Part shown: positions 44,275 through 54,149 of the stretch, piece by piece | How positions within the stretch are numbered: position 1 is the first letter of the stretch | Layout: each line of letters begins with the position of its first letter | NCBI RefSeq assembly: GCF_001951155.1 | Contig: NZ_CP016359.1 | Location: forward strand, 1,388,001-1,452,000 | Source of the DNA: Christiangramia flava JLT2011 | Lineage (GTDB): Bacteria; Bacteroidota; Bacteroidia; Flavobacteriales; Flavobacteriaceae | Length of the DNA: 64,000 nt | Reading direction: 5' to 3' | The notes under the pieces: model-generated | Told to the model about the DNA's origin: nothing | Database searches by the model: none | What the model saw: only the letters and a program-made list of their open reading frames with translations | Program-made: the position numbers and the translations under genes

Positions 44275-45567
44275 TTAAGAATTCATGATCTCTTCAATCT
44301 CATCGGCTTCGATAGGAATGTTTCGCATCAAATTGAATGGCTCTCCTTTTTCCTGGATCACCACATCATCTTCCAATCTAATTCCGAAACCTTCATCTGG
44401 AATGTAAATTCCCGGTTCCACCGTGAAAACCTGGTTGGCTTCCATAGGCTCGGTCAAAATTCCGTAATCATGTGTATCAAGACCAATATGGTGTGAAGTT
44501 CCGTGCATGAAATATTTCTTGTAGGCCGGCCAGTCTGGATCTTCATTCTGAACATCAGCCTTATCCAACAATCCCAGGCCTAATAATTCCGAAGTCATCA
44601 TTTTTCCAACTTCCACATGATATTCTTTCCAAAGAGTTCCCGGAACAAGCAATTTTGTGGCCTCATTCTTCACCTTATTCACAGCATTGTAAACTTCTTT
44701 CTGTCTTTTGGTAAACTTTCCGGAAACCGGGATCGTTCTACTTAAATCACTGGAATAATTGGCATATTCCGCACCGGTATCAAGCAAAATCAATTCGCCT
44801 TCCTTACACTGCGCATTGTTCTCAATATAATGCAGCACGCAGGCATTTTTCCCACTGGCGATAATTGGCGTGTAAGCAAAACCTTTAGATCGATTCCTGA
44901 TCATTTCATGGTAATATTCTGCTTCAATCTCGTATTCCCAAACGCCCGGCTTTACAAAACCAAGTGTTCTTCGGAATGCCTTTTCGGTGATATCACAAGC
45001 CTTCTGCATTAGATCCAGCTCAATTGGATCTTTAACGGAACGCAATCTTTGTAGAATAGGATTTGCTTTTGCTACCTGGTGCGCCGGATATTTCTCCTTA
45101 CACCATTTAATAAAGCGGTCATCGCGGGTTTCGGTTTCGTGTGCGGCGCGATAATGTTCATTAGTATTCAGGTAAACGGTATCGCACTGCGTCATCACTT
45201 CAAAAAACACACGATCAAAATCCTTCAGCCAGTAAACGGTTTTAATTCCGCTGGTCTCAAAAGCATCGTCTTTGGTAAGTTTCGCACCTTCCCAAACCGC
45301 GATATGATCGTTTGTTTCAGTCAGGAAAAGAATTTCGCGATGTTTTGGATCTGGTGCATCGGGAAATAAAACCAGGATACTTTTGTCCTGATCCACACCG
45401 CTCAGGTAAAAAATATCCCTGTTCTGCTGAAAAGGCATGGTACTGTCGGCCCCAATTGGATAAATATCATTCGAATTAAAAACCGCCAGACTGTTCGGCT
45501 TCATTTTCTCCATGAAGTTCTTGCGGTTTTTCACGAACAGTTTTGAATCGATTTTATCGTATTTCAT
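44275..45567 (-). CDS. pepP: Xaa-Pro aminopeptidase (aminopeptidase P)
   Basis: This 430-residue M24B peptidase removes N-terminal residues before proline. The dinuclear metal site includes Asp residues in LLDTGAEYANYSSDLSRT, the His in HGTSHHIGLDTHD, Glu in VEPGIYI and Glu in GIRLEDD. The N-terminal creatinase-like domain covers about residues 1-170. Length is typical for the enzyme. A -7 element lies at 45589-45596 and the terminator at 44226. Confidence 0.94.
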   Translation of the reverse strand: MKYDKIDSKLFVKNRKNFMEKMKPNSLAVFNSNDIYPIGADSTMPFQQNRDIFYLSGVDQDKSILVLFPDAPDPKHREILFLTETNDHIAVWEGAKLTKDDAFETSGIKTVYWLKDFDRVFFEVMTQCDTVYLNTNEHYRAAHETETRDDRFIKWCKEKYPAHQVAKANPILQRLRSVKDPIELDLMQKACDITEKAFRRTLGFVKPGVWEYEIEAEYYHEMIRNRSKGFAYTPIIASGKNACVLHYIENNAQCKEGELILLDTGAEYANYSSDLSRTIPVSGKFTKRQKEVYNAVNKVKNEATKLLVPGTLWKEYHVEVGKMMTSELLGLGLLDKADVQNEDPDWPAYKKYFMHGTSHHIGLDTHDYGILTEPMEANQVFTVEPGIYIPDEGFGIRLEDDVVIQEKGEPFNLMRNIPIEADEIEEIMNS

Positions 45568-45588
45568 ATCAGTTTATTTCAATTTCCT

Positions 45589-45596
45589 CAAAATTA
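45589..45596 (-). promoter_or_regulatory. -7 promoter element of pepP
   Basis: On the minus strand TAATTTTG matches TAnnTTTG, 21 nt before the pepP ATG. No good -33 element is seen. Confidence 0.4.
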
Positions 45597-45684
45597 ACTG
45601 GATTTGATGGCAATAACCAGAATATTGATTTAAAATTTCAACTGAAGCCATCTTTTAGTATTTTTAGGCGATTAAGGCTAAAAC

Positions 45685-48612
45685 ATGAAAAAACTTTACA
45701 CGACGCTGGGCCTGTCTCTTTTGATTTCAGGAACCGGCATTTTTGCACAACAAGAGGTTACTTCCGGGAAAGATTACCGGGCGGCCATTGAGAAAAAACT
45801 GGAACTCAACCAACAATCGATCGTTAAGAACATCCCTTTTAAAAATGTGGGACCTACAGTAATGAGCGGCCGGGTAACCGATTTGGCCGTGAACCCGGAA
45901 GATCCAACCGAGTTCTATGTAGCCTACGCTACGGGAGGAGTTTGGCATACCAAAAATAACGGAACCACCTTCCAGTCTGTAACAGATAATGCTCCAACTT
46001 TAAAAATTGGAGATATCGCCAAAGACTGGAAAAACGGGACACTTTGGGTAGGAACCGGGGAAGTGAATGCCTCCCGTTCTTCTTATGCCGGAATCGGGAT
46101 GATGAAAACGGAAGATGATGGGGAAACCTGGGAAGTAATGGGTTTGCCAGATTCACACCATATAAGCAGGATTTTGATCAATCCTGAAAATCCTGATGAA
46201 ATCGTGGTTGGAGTAACGGGTCACCTCTATTCTGATAATGCGGAAAGAGGAATTTTCAAAACTACCGATGGTGGCCAAACCTGGACGAAAAAGTTATTCA
46301 TCAATGAGCATACCGGAATTATAGATGTTGCGGTCAATCCTGATAATTATGCTGAAATGTATGCAGCAGCCTGGGACAAAGACCGAAAAGCCTGGGATTT
46401 TAAAGAAGGTGGAGAATCCAGTGGAATCTACAAAAGCACCGATTCTGGGGATACCTGGGAGTTGATCTCCACTAAATCTTCAGGATTTCCTACCGGGGAT
46501 GGTGTTGGCCGAATCGGGATTTCAGTTTTCGACGGTAATACGGTTTACGCAATTGTCGACAACCAGAACCACCGCCCGGATGAAGATAAAAAAGAGGAAA
46601 AACCGGAAGGTCTTCAGAAGAAAGATTTCGATAAAATGAGTCAGTCGAAATTCCTGAAACTCGAAGATGAAGAATTGGAAAAATTCCTTCGGTCTAACGG
46701 ATTTCAGGATCAATATACCGCTGAAAGCGTCAAGGAAATGGTTCGTAAAGGTTCGATCGAACCAAAAGATCTTTCCATTTACCTTGGTAAAGATGCGATG
46801 GAAAACATGCTGAATACTCCGGTTATTGGCGCGGAAGTCTACCGCTCTGACGATGCTGGGAAAACCTGGAAAAGAACCCATGACGATTACCTGGATGACC
46901 TGTATTACAGTTATGGTTATTACTTCGGGATGGTTCATGTAGACCCACAGGATAAAGACGGCATCTATATTTATGGTGTACCCATCATCAAATCTAAAGA
47001 CGGCGGAAAAACTTTCAAATCCATAGATGCCAGCAACGTCCATTCCGATCACCACACTCTTTGGATCGACCCTAATAAAAGCGGCCACCTAATTAACGGG
47101 AACGATGGGGGTGTAAACATCAGTTACGATGATGGCGAGACCTGGATCAAAAATAACACTCCCGCTGTTGGCCAGTTTTACAGCGTAAATGTCGACAATG
47201 AGAAAAATTATAATGTCTACGGCGGACTCCAGGATAATGGTGTTTGGGTAGGTCCTCACAATTATGAAGAAGGACCGGGATGGCAGGCTTCCGGAGAATA
47301 TGGTTACGAATCGATCATGGGTGGTGACGGTATGCAGGTGGAAATTGATTCGCGGGATGCTGATATTGTGTATACAGGATTCCAATTCGGAAGCTATTTC
47401 AGGATCAATCGCAAAACCGGAGAGCGCTCTTACATCCAGCCGAAGCATTCTCTGGGAGAAGCACCTTATCGTTTTAACTGGCAAAGCCCGATCTTACTGT
47501 CTCCTCACAACCAGGATATCGTGTACTTCGGAACAAATAAGCTGATGCGCAGCATGGACCAGGGAGAAAACTGGCAGCCAATTTCCGAAGATCTGACGCA
47601 TGGTGGAAAAGAAGGCGACGTACCTTATGGAACTTTGGCTTCGGTGACAGAATCGCCATTTCAGTTCGGGTTGATCTATACCGGAAGCGACGATGGCTAT
47701 ATTTACCGCACCAAGGATGGTGGCGGGAGCTGGACAAAGATCAGCGACAAGCTTCCGCAGGATCTTTGGGTTTCCAGGCTGGTAGCTTCGGAACATTCTA
47801 AAGAGCGCGTGTATGCAACTTTGAACGGTTATCGCTGGGATGATTTTAAACCTTATGTATATGTTTCCGAAGATTACGGAACGACCTGGAAAGCGATCAG
47901 CTCTAATTTGCCATTATCACCGGTGAATGTGATTCGAGAAGACCCTGCAAATGAAAAGATCCTCTATTTGGGAACAGACAACGGTTTGTATGTATCGCTT
48001 GATCGCGGCGCAAGCTGGCAGGCTTTTAGTGCCAATTTCCCTAATGTCCCGGTTCACGATCTTCGTGTTCAGGAAAGAGACAAAGACCTGGTGGTGGGCA
48101 CCCATGGACGCTCGATTTACATCGCTGATATTTCACCGATTTCAGATATGGACCTCGATAAAATGGAGGACGCGCTCAGCGTTTCATCAGCCAAGGAAAT
48201 TCGCTTTTCCCCGAGATGGGGCAACAGCTACAGCAAATGGATGGATCCTTATGTGCCGGAATTGCCTATTAGCTTTTATACTTCTGAAGCTGGCAAAGCC
48301 ACGATCACTATTCAGGATGATAAAGGAAACGAACTTCAGAAGTTCGAGGTAGACGCCGATAAGGGTTTCAATACTGCGGAATACGATCTTACGATCACCG
48401 AAAGCGGAAAGGAGCAACTTCAGAAAGCTGATGAAAAAACGACCATTTCCAAAGCGGCCAACGAAAAATTCTATATTCCGGTTGGAAAGTATACGATGCA
48501 GCTCCAATTAAATGGGAAAACCGCTGAAACGAAATTTGAAGTCACAGGCGGTCGCGGTGGCAATCGCGAGCCAGAACCGGAAGCCTACGGGGAGCCGGGT
48601 GAAACTTATTAA
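45685..48612 (+). CDS. Secreted Asp-box (BNR/sortilin-like) beta-propeller protein
   Basis: This 975-residue exported protein has a signal peptide (cleavage near GIFAQ). At least ten Asp-box motifs of the form S/T-x-D-x-G-x-T/S-W occur, for example KTEDDGETW, KTTDGGQTW, KSTDSGDTW, RTKDGGGSW and VSEDYGTTW, so it should fold as one or two beta-propellers. An acidic, helical insert (about residues 298-385, EDKKEEKPEGLQKK...) interrupts the propeller. A C-terminal Fn3-like domain (about 850-960) follows. Homologues are annotated as glycosyl hydrolases or VPS10/sortilin proteins; no catalytic activity is shown here. Confidence 0.88.
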   Translation: MKKLYTTLGLSLLISGTGIFAQQEVTSGKDYRAAIEKKLELNQQSIVKNIPFKNVGPTVMSGRVTDLAVNPEDPTEFYVAYATGGVWHTKNNGTTFQSVTDNAPTLKIGDIAKDWKNGTLWVGTGEVNASRSSYAGIGMMKTEDDGETWEVMGLPDSHHISRILINPENPDEIVVGVTGHLYSDNAERGIFKTTDGGQTWTKKLFINEHTGIIDVAVNPDNYAEMYAAAWDKDRKAWDFKEGGESSGIYKSTDSGDTWELISTKSSGFPTGDGVGRIGISVFDGNTVYAIVDNQNHRPDEDKKEEKPEGLQKKDFDKMSQSKFLKLEDEELEKFLRSNGFQDQYTAESVKEMVRKGSIEPKDLSIYLGKDAMENMLNTPVIGAEVYRSDDAGKTWKRTHDDYLDDLYYSYGYYFGMVHVDPQDKDGIYIYGVPIIKSKDGGKTFKSIDASNVHSDHHTLWIDPNKSGHLINGNDGGVNISYDDGETWIKNNTPAVGQFYSVNVDNEKNYNVYGGLQDNGVWVGPHNYEEGPGWQASGEYGYESIMGGDGMQVEIDSRDADIVYTGFQFGSYFRINRKTGERSYIQPKHSLGEAPYRFNWQSPILLSPHNQDIVYFGTNKLMRSMDQGENWQPISEDLTHGGKEGDVPYGTLASVTESPFQFGLIYTGSDDGYIYRTKDGGGSWTKISDKLPQDLWVSRLVASEHSKERVYATLNGYRWDDFKPYVYVSEDYGTTWKAISSNLPLSPVNVIREDPANEKILYLGTDNGLYVSLDRGASWQAFSANFPNVPVHDLRVQERDKDLVVGTHGRSIYIADISPISDMDLDKMEDALSVSSAKEIRFSPRWGNSYSKWMDPYVPELPISFYTSEAGKATITIQDDKGNELQKFEVDADKGFNTAEYDLTITESGKEQLQKADEKTTISKAANEKFYIPVGKYTMQLQLNGKTAETKFEVTGGRGGNREPEPEAYGEPGETY

Positions 48613-48628
48613 TTAGTTTCCTGACATA

Positions 48629-48919
48629 TTATTCATAAAGGCCCAGGCGATTTCTTAATCGCCTGTTGTCTTTTTGGAGCTTTTCGATCTGCCCCAGTAA
48701 GTGATGTATCGCTTCGAGACCTTCGAGATTGATCTTCAGATCGCGCGAAAGACGGATCATTTTTTCAAAATTCGTTAAGCTGTCCTGCGGAATGTATTCT
48801 GTCTTTTCAATGGTGATCACCTCGATGATCCCGCTATCAAAAAGCGATCGCACAAATTTCCTTTCTACTTTATAGCGAACACAAATTTCTTCTGCCGGGA
48901 TTAGATCTTCACGTTTCAT
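48629..48919 (-). CDS. cbpM: CbpM-like chaperone modulator
   Basis: This 96-residue protein is MerR-like at its N-terminus (LIPAEEICVRYKVERKFVRSLFDSGII) and helical after that (LEGLEAIHHLLGQIEKLQKDNRRLRNRLG). CbpM binds the J-domain of CbpA and inhibits it. It overlaps cbpA by 4 nt, as in other cbpA-cbpM pairs. Its 3' coding end contains the hairpin at 48644. Confidence 0.85.
   Translation of the reverse strand: MKREDLIPAEEICVRYKVERKFVRSLFDSGIIEVITIEKTEYIPQDSLTNFEKMIRLSRDLKINLEGLEAIHHLLGQIEKLQKDNRRLRNRLGLYE
48644..48676 (+). terminator. Terminator of the beta-propeller gene, inside cbpM coding sequence
   Basis: CAGGCGATT (48644-48652) pairs perfectly with AATCGCCTG (48657-48665) around TCTT, followed on the plus strand by a T-rich tract (TTGTCTTTTT). 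It lies within the last codons of the opposing cbpM gene. Confidence 0.65.
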
Positions 48920-49836
48920 AATCCTGATTTTTGAAGTTTTTCAAATAATTCTTTCTGCTCGGCCGTCAGTTTTTCCGGCATGTTCACCTTATAGGTCACG
49001 AATAGGTCCCCAAAACCTTCTTTTTTATACTTCGGAAAACCTTTTCCTTTTAATTTTACCTTCGCGCCATTCTGGGTTCCGGGTTTCACTTTAAGCCGCA
49101 CCTTTCCTGTAAAGGTTTCTACCTCGATTTCCCCTCCCAGAACTGCGGTGGAAAGGCTGATCTGTTTTTCAGCATACAAATGCTCCTTTTCGCGTTTAAA
49201 GGAAGTATCATTCAGGATATTAAAGGTAATATACAAATCCCCTTTGGGACCACCCTGGATCCCCGGGCCGCCGTGACCTTTAATTTTGATCGTCTGCCCG
49301 TCTTCCACGCCGGCTGGAATCGTTAACCTGATATTTTTACCATTGACGGTAAGCGTTTGCTTCTGGCTTTCGTAAATATCGCTCAACCGAAGCTGCAGCT
49401 CTGCGTTAAAATCCTGGCCTTTGTAATGACCGCCACGACCGGAACCATGAGCCCTCGCCCTTCCACCGAACATCTGCTCGAAAAAGTCAGAAAACGTATC
49501 GTCATCAAAATTCCCGGAATAGGCATACTGCTGCCCCCCGCCGAAGCCTCCGCCAAAACCACTACCTCCGGCAGCACTTTGCTGCCTTTTAGCCTGTTCA
49601 AACTGCTCGGCATGCTGCCAGTCTTTTCCATACTGGTCATATTTCTTCCGTTTCTCAGGATCACTTAAAACTTCGTGAGCTTCATTGATCTGCTGAAAAC
49701 GTGCCTGGGCTTCTTTATCGTTTGGATTGAGATCAGGATGGTACTTCCGCGCCAGTTTTCGATAGGCTTTTTTAATGTCTTTTGCAGTTGCCGATTGATC
49801 CAGTTCGAGTAGTTTATAATAATCTATGAACTCCAT
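48916..49836 (-). CDS. cbpA: DnaJ-class co-chaperone CbpA
   Basis: This 306-residue protein has an N-terminal J-domain (HPD at about residues 33-35), a Gly/Phe-rich linker (SGFGGGFGGGQQYAYSGNF) and two C-terminal DnaJ-type substrate domains (about 120-300). It lacks the CxxCxGxG zinc finger of true DnaJ, as in CbpA. It works with DnaK. I use ATG at 49836, since the frame's earlier opening codon is TTG. It lies between the DinB and cbpM genes. Confidence 0.92.
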   Translation of the reverse strand: MEFIDYYKLLELDQSATAKDIKKAYRKLARKYHPDLNPNDKEAQARFQQINEAHEVLSDPEKRKKYDQYGKDWQHAEQFEQAKRQQSAAGGSGFGGGFGGGQQYAYSGNFDDDTFSDFFEQMFGGRARAHGSGRGGHYKGQDFNAELQLRLSDIYESQKQTLTVNGKNIRLTIPAGVEDGQTIKIKGHGGPGIQGGPKGDLYITFNILNDTSFKREKEHLYAEKQISLSTAVLGGEIEVETFTGKVRLKVKPGTQNGAKVKLKGKGFPKYKKEGFGDLFVTYKVNMPEKLTAEQKELFEKLQKSGL

Positions 49837-49842
49837 GAACAA

Positions 49843-50367
49843 CTATTCTTTGAGATTAAACACTCCGGTATGATTGTTTTCTTCCAGTTTTAACTGACTC
49901 CCGATGAGACCGATCTGCCCCAGGTGGTAAATATCATGCTGGATGATTCCTCGCAGAAGATAAGCGATGTCATAATCACGACCCGGAACAATTTCCTCGA
50001 GATACTCGTCGTTTTTCTGTTCCAAAAACTCGTAAATTTTCTGTTGGGCGGAAACCAGGTCCCGCTTAAGTTTTTCCCATTCTTCTTTGGAATCGACCCT
50101 GATCTTAGGCCAGTCGTTCGCTGAATCTATTTCAATGTCGTGCAATTCATTTCCCTGGAGTTTTTCCAATGCAAATTTTTTCCACTGAATAAGATGCATC
50201 ACGATCTCTGCTGTAGTATGAGAATCTGGAATACAGGATTTGAAGCCAATGACATGAGGCACATTTTCCAGTTTTCGCATGACTGAAGTTCCGTACCATG
50301 GATCGCCCTCAAAAACTTCAGACATGGAGCGAATATAATTTTGCACCTTTTGATTCATGGTTCTCAT
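49843..50367 (-). CDS. DinB family four-helix protein
   Basis: This 174-residue DinB/YfiT-like metal-binding four-helix bundle has a first His in TTAEIVMHLIQW and a HxxxH pair in GIIQHDIYHLGQI. These are the usual nickel/zinc ligands. Many members are thiol-dependent S-transferases or of unknown function. A second ATG at 50358 is possible. It is the first gene of the DinB-cbpA-cbpM set. Confidence 0.85.
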   Translation of the reverse strand: MRTMNQKVQNYIRSMSEVFEGDPWYGTSVMRKLENVPHVIGFKSCIPDSHTTAEIVMHLIQWKKFALEKLQGNELHDIEIDSANDWPKIRVDSKEEWEKLKRDLVSAQQKIYEFLEQKNDEYLEEIVPGRDYDIAYLLRGIIQHDIYHLGQIGLIGSQLKLEENNHTGVFNLKE

Positions 50368-50538
50368 TTTCTATTGGAAATTACGAAAATTGGCCCCTGT
50401 CGCTCGTTAAGCTTTTGCCAAAAACGCCTGAAACCGGGAATTTTAGGAAACTTTTTAGGTTCGGCAACGCAAAAAGATTGAACAAATTATAAAGTACTTT
50501 GAATTAGTTCTAAATAGTAGGTGAAATAGGAGTAATTT

Positions 50539-50570
50539 TTTGCTAGTAACTAATTCATACAGTACTTTTG
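50539..50570 (+). promoter_or_regulatory. Promoter of the succinate dehydrogenase operon
   Basis: TTTG (50539-50542), a 20-nt spacer and TACTTTTG (50563-50570) match the Bacteroidota consensus. A TTG at 50568 in the sdhC frame lies in the -7 element, which supports the ATG at 50601. Confidence 0.72.
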
Positions 50571-50600
50571 CTGTTAAAATTTCATAAAACATTCAAGCTA

Positions 50601-51263
50601 ATGGGTGGATTTCTAAAATCTTCAGTAGCAAAAAAGTTTGCTATGGCCTTATCAGGGCTTTTTCTGGTCCTTTTCTTACTTCAGCATTTTTCCATCAATT
50701 TTTTATCGGTTTTAAGTCCGGAACTTTTCAATGAGACCTCTCATTTCATGGGAACCAATGTTTTGGTCCAGTTCCTGCTTCAGCCGGTTTTAATACTTGG
50801 GATCATATTCCATTTCGTGATGGGCATTTACCTGGAAGTAAAGAACAACAAGGCCAGACCAGTGAAATACAAAAAATTCAACGGAGGCAGTAATTCATCC
50901 TGGATGTCCAGAAACATGATCTTTACCGGTCTTGTGGTTTTGGCTTTCCTGGGACTGCATTTTTACGATTTCTGGATTCCGGAGATTGTTCACAAGTATG
51001 TGGAAGGAAGCCCGGAAGATGCAGGCCGTTACTATGGGGAACTTGTGGAAAAATTTGAGGATCCTATTCGTGTTGGGCTGTATGTGATCTCATTCATATT
51101 CCTGATGCTGCACCTGCTTCACGGGTTTTCAGCCTCTTTCCAGAGTGCTGGATGGCATAGTAAGTACAAGCCATGGATCAGGAAGGCGACGGTAGCTTTT
51201 TCTGTGATCATTCCGCTTGGGTTTATTTTCATCGCCCTGTTTCATTACATTACTAACGTTTAA
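50601..51263 (+). CDS. sdhC: Succinate dehydrogenase cytochrome b subunit
   Basis: This 220-residue membrane anchor has five transmembrane helices and conserved His residues for two b hemes, for example in LLQHFSINFL, IIFHFVMGIYL, FLGLHFYDFW and LLHLLHGFSASFQSAGW. It is the single-chain b558-type subunit (type B) that works with menaquinone in Bacteroidota. I choose ATG 50601 for the reason given at the promoter. sdhA follows after 13 nt. Confidence 0.94.
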   Translation: MGGFLKSSVAKKFAMALSGLFLVLFLLQHFSINFLSVLSPELFNETSHFMGTNVLVQFLLQPVLILGIIFHFVMGIYLEVKNNKARPVKYKKFNGGSNSSWMSRNMIFTGLVVLAFLGLHFYDFWIPEIVHKYVEGSPEDAGRYYGELVEKFEDPIRVGLYVISFIFLMLHLLHGFSASFQSAGWHSKYKPWIRKATVAFSVIIPLGFIFIALFHYITNV

Positions 51264-51276
51264 TTAGGAGAGATTT

Positions 51277-53280
51277 ATGTCAGTTTTAGAGTCTAAAATA
51301 CCAGAAGGTCCTTTAGCAGAAAAATGGACCAACCACAAGAATAACATCAACCTGGTGAACCCTGCTAATAAACGTAACATCGATGTGATCGTGATCGGGA
51401 CCGGTCTTGCGGGAGGAAGTGCTGCCGCGACATTGGCGGAGTTAGGATATAATGTTAAGACATTCTGCTACCAGGATTCTCCAAGACGTGCACACTCGAT
51501 TGCCGCGCAGGGAGGAATCAACGCTTCCAAAAATTACCAGGGAGATGGTGATTCAGATTACCGCCTTTTTTACGATACTATTAAAGGGGGAGATTACCGC
51601 TCTCGAGAAGCGAATGTTTACCGTCTTGCGGAAGTTTCAGGAAATATTATTGACCAGTGCGTGGCACAAGGAGTTCCTTTTGCTCGTGAATACGGTGGTC
51701 TTTTAGATAACCGTTCTTTTGGTGGGGTTTTGGTTTCCAGAACCTTCTACGCAAAAGGACAAACCGGGCAACAATTATTACTTGGTGCCTATTCAGCAAT
51801 GAACCGCCAGATCAACCGTGGTAAGATCAAACCTTACAACCGTCATGAAATGATGGATTTGGTATTGGTTGACGGGAAAGCACGCGGGATCATTGCCAGA
51901 GATATGGTAACCGGTGAGATCGAGCGTCATTCGGCTCACGCGGTCATTCTTGCCTCTGGTGGCTACGGAAACGTATTTTACCTTTCTACGAACGCGATGG
52001 GAAGTAACGTGATGGCAGCCTGGAGAGCACATAGAAGAGGTGCTTACTTTGCCAATCCATGTTACACTCAAATTCACCCAACCTGTATTCCGGTTTCTGG
52101 AGATCATCAGTCAAAATTGACGTTGATGTCTGAATCTTTGAGAAACGATGGTCGAATCTGGGTTCCGAAGAAGAAAGAAGATGCAGAAGCGATTCGGGAA
52201 GGAAAGAAGAAACCAACCGAACTTTCCGAAGAAGAAAGAGATTATTACTTAGAAAGAAGATACCCGGCATTTGGTAACCTCGTACCCCGAGATGTTGCTT
52301 CCAGAGCAGCCAAGGAACGTTGTGATGCCGGATTCGGAGTGAATAAAACCGGGGAGGCTGTTTTCCTTGATTTCGGAAGTGCTTTTGAGCGCTACGGAAA
52401 AGAAAAAGCCTATTCTTCCGGTCATAAAAACCCAACTCAGGAAGAGATCCTGAAATTAGGAAAAGACGTAGTGGAATCTAAATATGGGAACCTTTTCGAA
52501 ATGTACGAGAAGATCACCGCGCAAAATCCATACGAAACCCCAATGATGATCTATCCTGCAGTGCACTACACCATGGGTGGCCTTTGGGTAGATTACAACC
52601 TGCAAACCACCATTCCTGGATGTTATGCAGCCGGGGAAGCAAATTTCTCTGATCACGGTGCCAACCGTCTTGGAGCTTCTGCATTGATGCAGGGTCTGGC
52701 AGACGGTTATTTCGTATTGCCGTATACCATTGGTGATTACCTTTCCAAAGATATCCGTACAGGAGCCATTCCAACCGATTCTGCGGAATTTGATCAGGCA
52801 GAAAAAGACGTTCGCGAGAAGATCGATAAGCTGATGAATGCCGGAGGACAGCATTCCGTAGATTATTACCATAAAAAACTTGGTAAGATCATGTGGAACA
52901 AATGCGGAATGTCCCGTAATGCCGAAGGTCTGAAAGAGGCGATTACTGAAATTCAGGAATTACGAGAGGATTTCTGGAAGAACGTAAAAGTCCCCGGAAC
53001 TACCGATTCGAAGAATGCTGAATTGGAAAAGGCAGGCCGTGTGGCCGACTTCCTGGAACTTGGAGAACTATTCGCAAAAGATGCATTGCACCGCGAAGAA
53101 TCCTGCGGAGGTCACTTCCGTGAAGAATACCAGACCGAAGAAGGGGAAGCCTTAAGGGATGATGAAAACTTCAAATACGTTGCTGCCTGGGAATATACCG
53201 GCAAACCAAGTGAAGCAGTACTTCACAAAGAGAACCTCGTGTTTGAAAATATCGAATTAAAAACCAGAAGTTATAAATAA
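51277..53280 (+). CDS. sdhA: Succinate dehydrogenase flavoprotein subunit
   Basis: This 667-residue FAD protein oxidises succinate to fumarate (or the reverse). The nucleotide motif [17 protein letters not shown] is near residues 41-57. The covalent-FAD His73 is in [12 protein letters not shown]. The substrate and proton-path part includes [12 protein letters not shown] and [21 protein letters not shown]. It has an unusual AGGAG ribosome site 6 nt before its ATG. sdhB follows after 42 nt. Confidence 0.96.
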   Translation: MSVLESKIPEGPLAEKWTNHKNNINLVNPANKRNIDVIVIGTGLAGGSAAATLAELGYNVKTFCYQDSPRRAHSIAAQGGINASKNYQGDGDSDYRLFYDTIKGGDYRSREANVYRLAEVSGNIIDQCVAQGVPFAREYGGLLDNRSFGGVLVSRTFYAKGQTGQQLLLGAYSAMNRQINRGKIKPYNRHEMMDLVLVDGKARGIIARDMVTGEIERHSAHAVILASGGYGNVFYLSTNAMGSNVMAAWRAHRRGAYFANPCYTQIHPTCIPVSGDHQSKLTLMSESLRNDGRIWVPKKKEDAEAIREGKKKPTELSEEERDYYLERRYPAFGNLVPRDVASRAAKERCDAGFGVNKTGEAVFLDFGSAFERYGKEKAYSSGHKNPTQEEILKLGKDVVESKYGNLFEMYEKITAQNPYETPMMIYPAVHYTMGGLWVDYNLQTTIPGCYAAGEANFSDHGANRLGASALMQGLADGYFVLPYTIGDYLSKDIRTGAIPTDSAEFDQAEKDVREKIDKLMNAGGQHSVDYYHKKLGKIMWNKCGMSRNAEGLKEAITEIQELREDFWKNVKVPGTTDSKNAELEKAGRVADFLELGELFAKDALHREESCGGHFREEYQTEEGEALRDDENFKYVAAWEYTGKPSEAVLHKENLVFENIELKTRSYK

Positions 53281-53322
53281 TCTGAAAGCTGAGAATTTCA
53301 GTTTTAAATCTTCAAGAATATT

Positions 53323-54069
53323 ATGAAGCTCAAACTTAAAATATGGCGCCAGAAAAATGCCCAGGCCACCGGGAAGTTCGTAGATTATGATATCGACGGC
53401 GTGGATGGGGATATGTCTTTCCTTGAAATGATGGACGTGCTCAACGAGCAGCTGGTAGCCAAGGGAGAAGATACAGTAGAGTTTGACCATGACTGCCGTG
53501 AGGGTATTTGTGGTTCCTGCTCGCTACAGATCAACGGCGAACCTCATGGTCCTAATAGATTAACCGCAACCTGCCAGCTTCACATGCGTTCTTTCAACGA
53601 TGGCGATACCATCGTGATTGAACCATTCCGGGCAAAGGCTTTTCCGGTGATCAAGGATTTGGTGGTAGACCGTTCAGCTTTTGACAGGATTCAGCAGGCA
53701 TGGGGATATATTTCCGTGAATACCTCTGGAAATACACAGGATGCGAACAGCATTCCGGTTGAAAAAGAACATGCCGATGAATCTTTCAACGCCGCGACCT
53801 GTATTGGTTGTGGAGCCTGTGTGGCTGCCTGTAAGAATGCCAGCGCCATGCTGTTCACTTCCGCAAAGGTTTCTCAATACGCTTTGTTACCTCAGGGTCG
53901 TGTGGAAGCTACGGAAAGGGTGATGGCCATGGTTCGCCAGATGGACGAAGAAGGCTTCGGAAACTGTAGTAACACGGGGGCCTGCGAAGTAGAATGTCCA
54001 AAAGGAATTTCCCTTGAAAACATTGCGCGCATGAACCGCGAATTCATGAAAGCCAGCACCAAGAGCTAA
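53323..54069 (+). CDS. sdhB: Succinate dehydrogenase iron-sulfur subunit
   Basis: This 248-residue protein carries the three clusters between SdhA and SdhC. The [2Fe-2S] ligands Cys58, Cys63 and Cys66 are in [12 protein letters not shown] plus a later Cys; the [4Fe-4S] and [3Fe-4S] ligands are in [13 protein letters not shown] and [15 protein letters not shown]. It completes the C-A-B operon, which ends at the terminator at 54092. Its clusters depend on a system such as the SUF locus at 36-42 kb. Confidence 0.96.
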   Translation: MKLKLKIWRQKNAQATGKFVDYDIDGVDGDMSFLEMMDVLNEQLVAKGEDTVEFDHDCREGICGSCSLQINGEPHGPNRLTATCQLHMRSFNDGDTIVIEPFRAKAFPVIKDLVVDRSAFDRIQQAWGYISVNTSGNTQDANSIPVEKEHADESFNAATCIGCGACVAACKNASAMLFTSAKVSQYALLPQGRVEATERVMAMVRQMDEEGFGNCSNTGACEVECPKGISLENIARMNREFMKASTKS

Positions 54070-54091
54070 GATCTCAACACCTTATAAATCG

Positions 54092-54123
54092 ATCCCAAAT
54101 TCCTATGGAGTTTGGGATTTTTT
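54092..54123 (+). terminator. Terminator of sdhCAB
   Basis: ATCCCAAA (54092-54099) pairs with TTTGGGAT (54111-54118) around an 11-nt loop, with a T-run to 54123. It excludes aminotransferase starts before about 54124. Confidence 0.8.
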
Positions 54124-54149
54124 ATGCATATTATCGAAAATCAGGAGTT

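Noticed and set aside
46522..47088. Open frame of 188 codons on the minus strand
   Set aside because: It is antisense to the Asp-box propeller gene, with no recognisable domain.
50568..50600. Upstream TTG start for sdhC
   Set aside because: The TTG lies in the -7 promoter element.
54105..54149. Upstream in-frame extension of the aminotransferase
   Set aside because: It begins inside the loop of the sdh terminator; the ATG at 54150 has a good AGGAG ribosome site.
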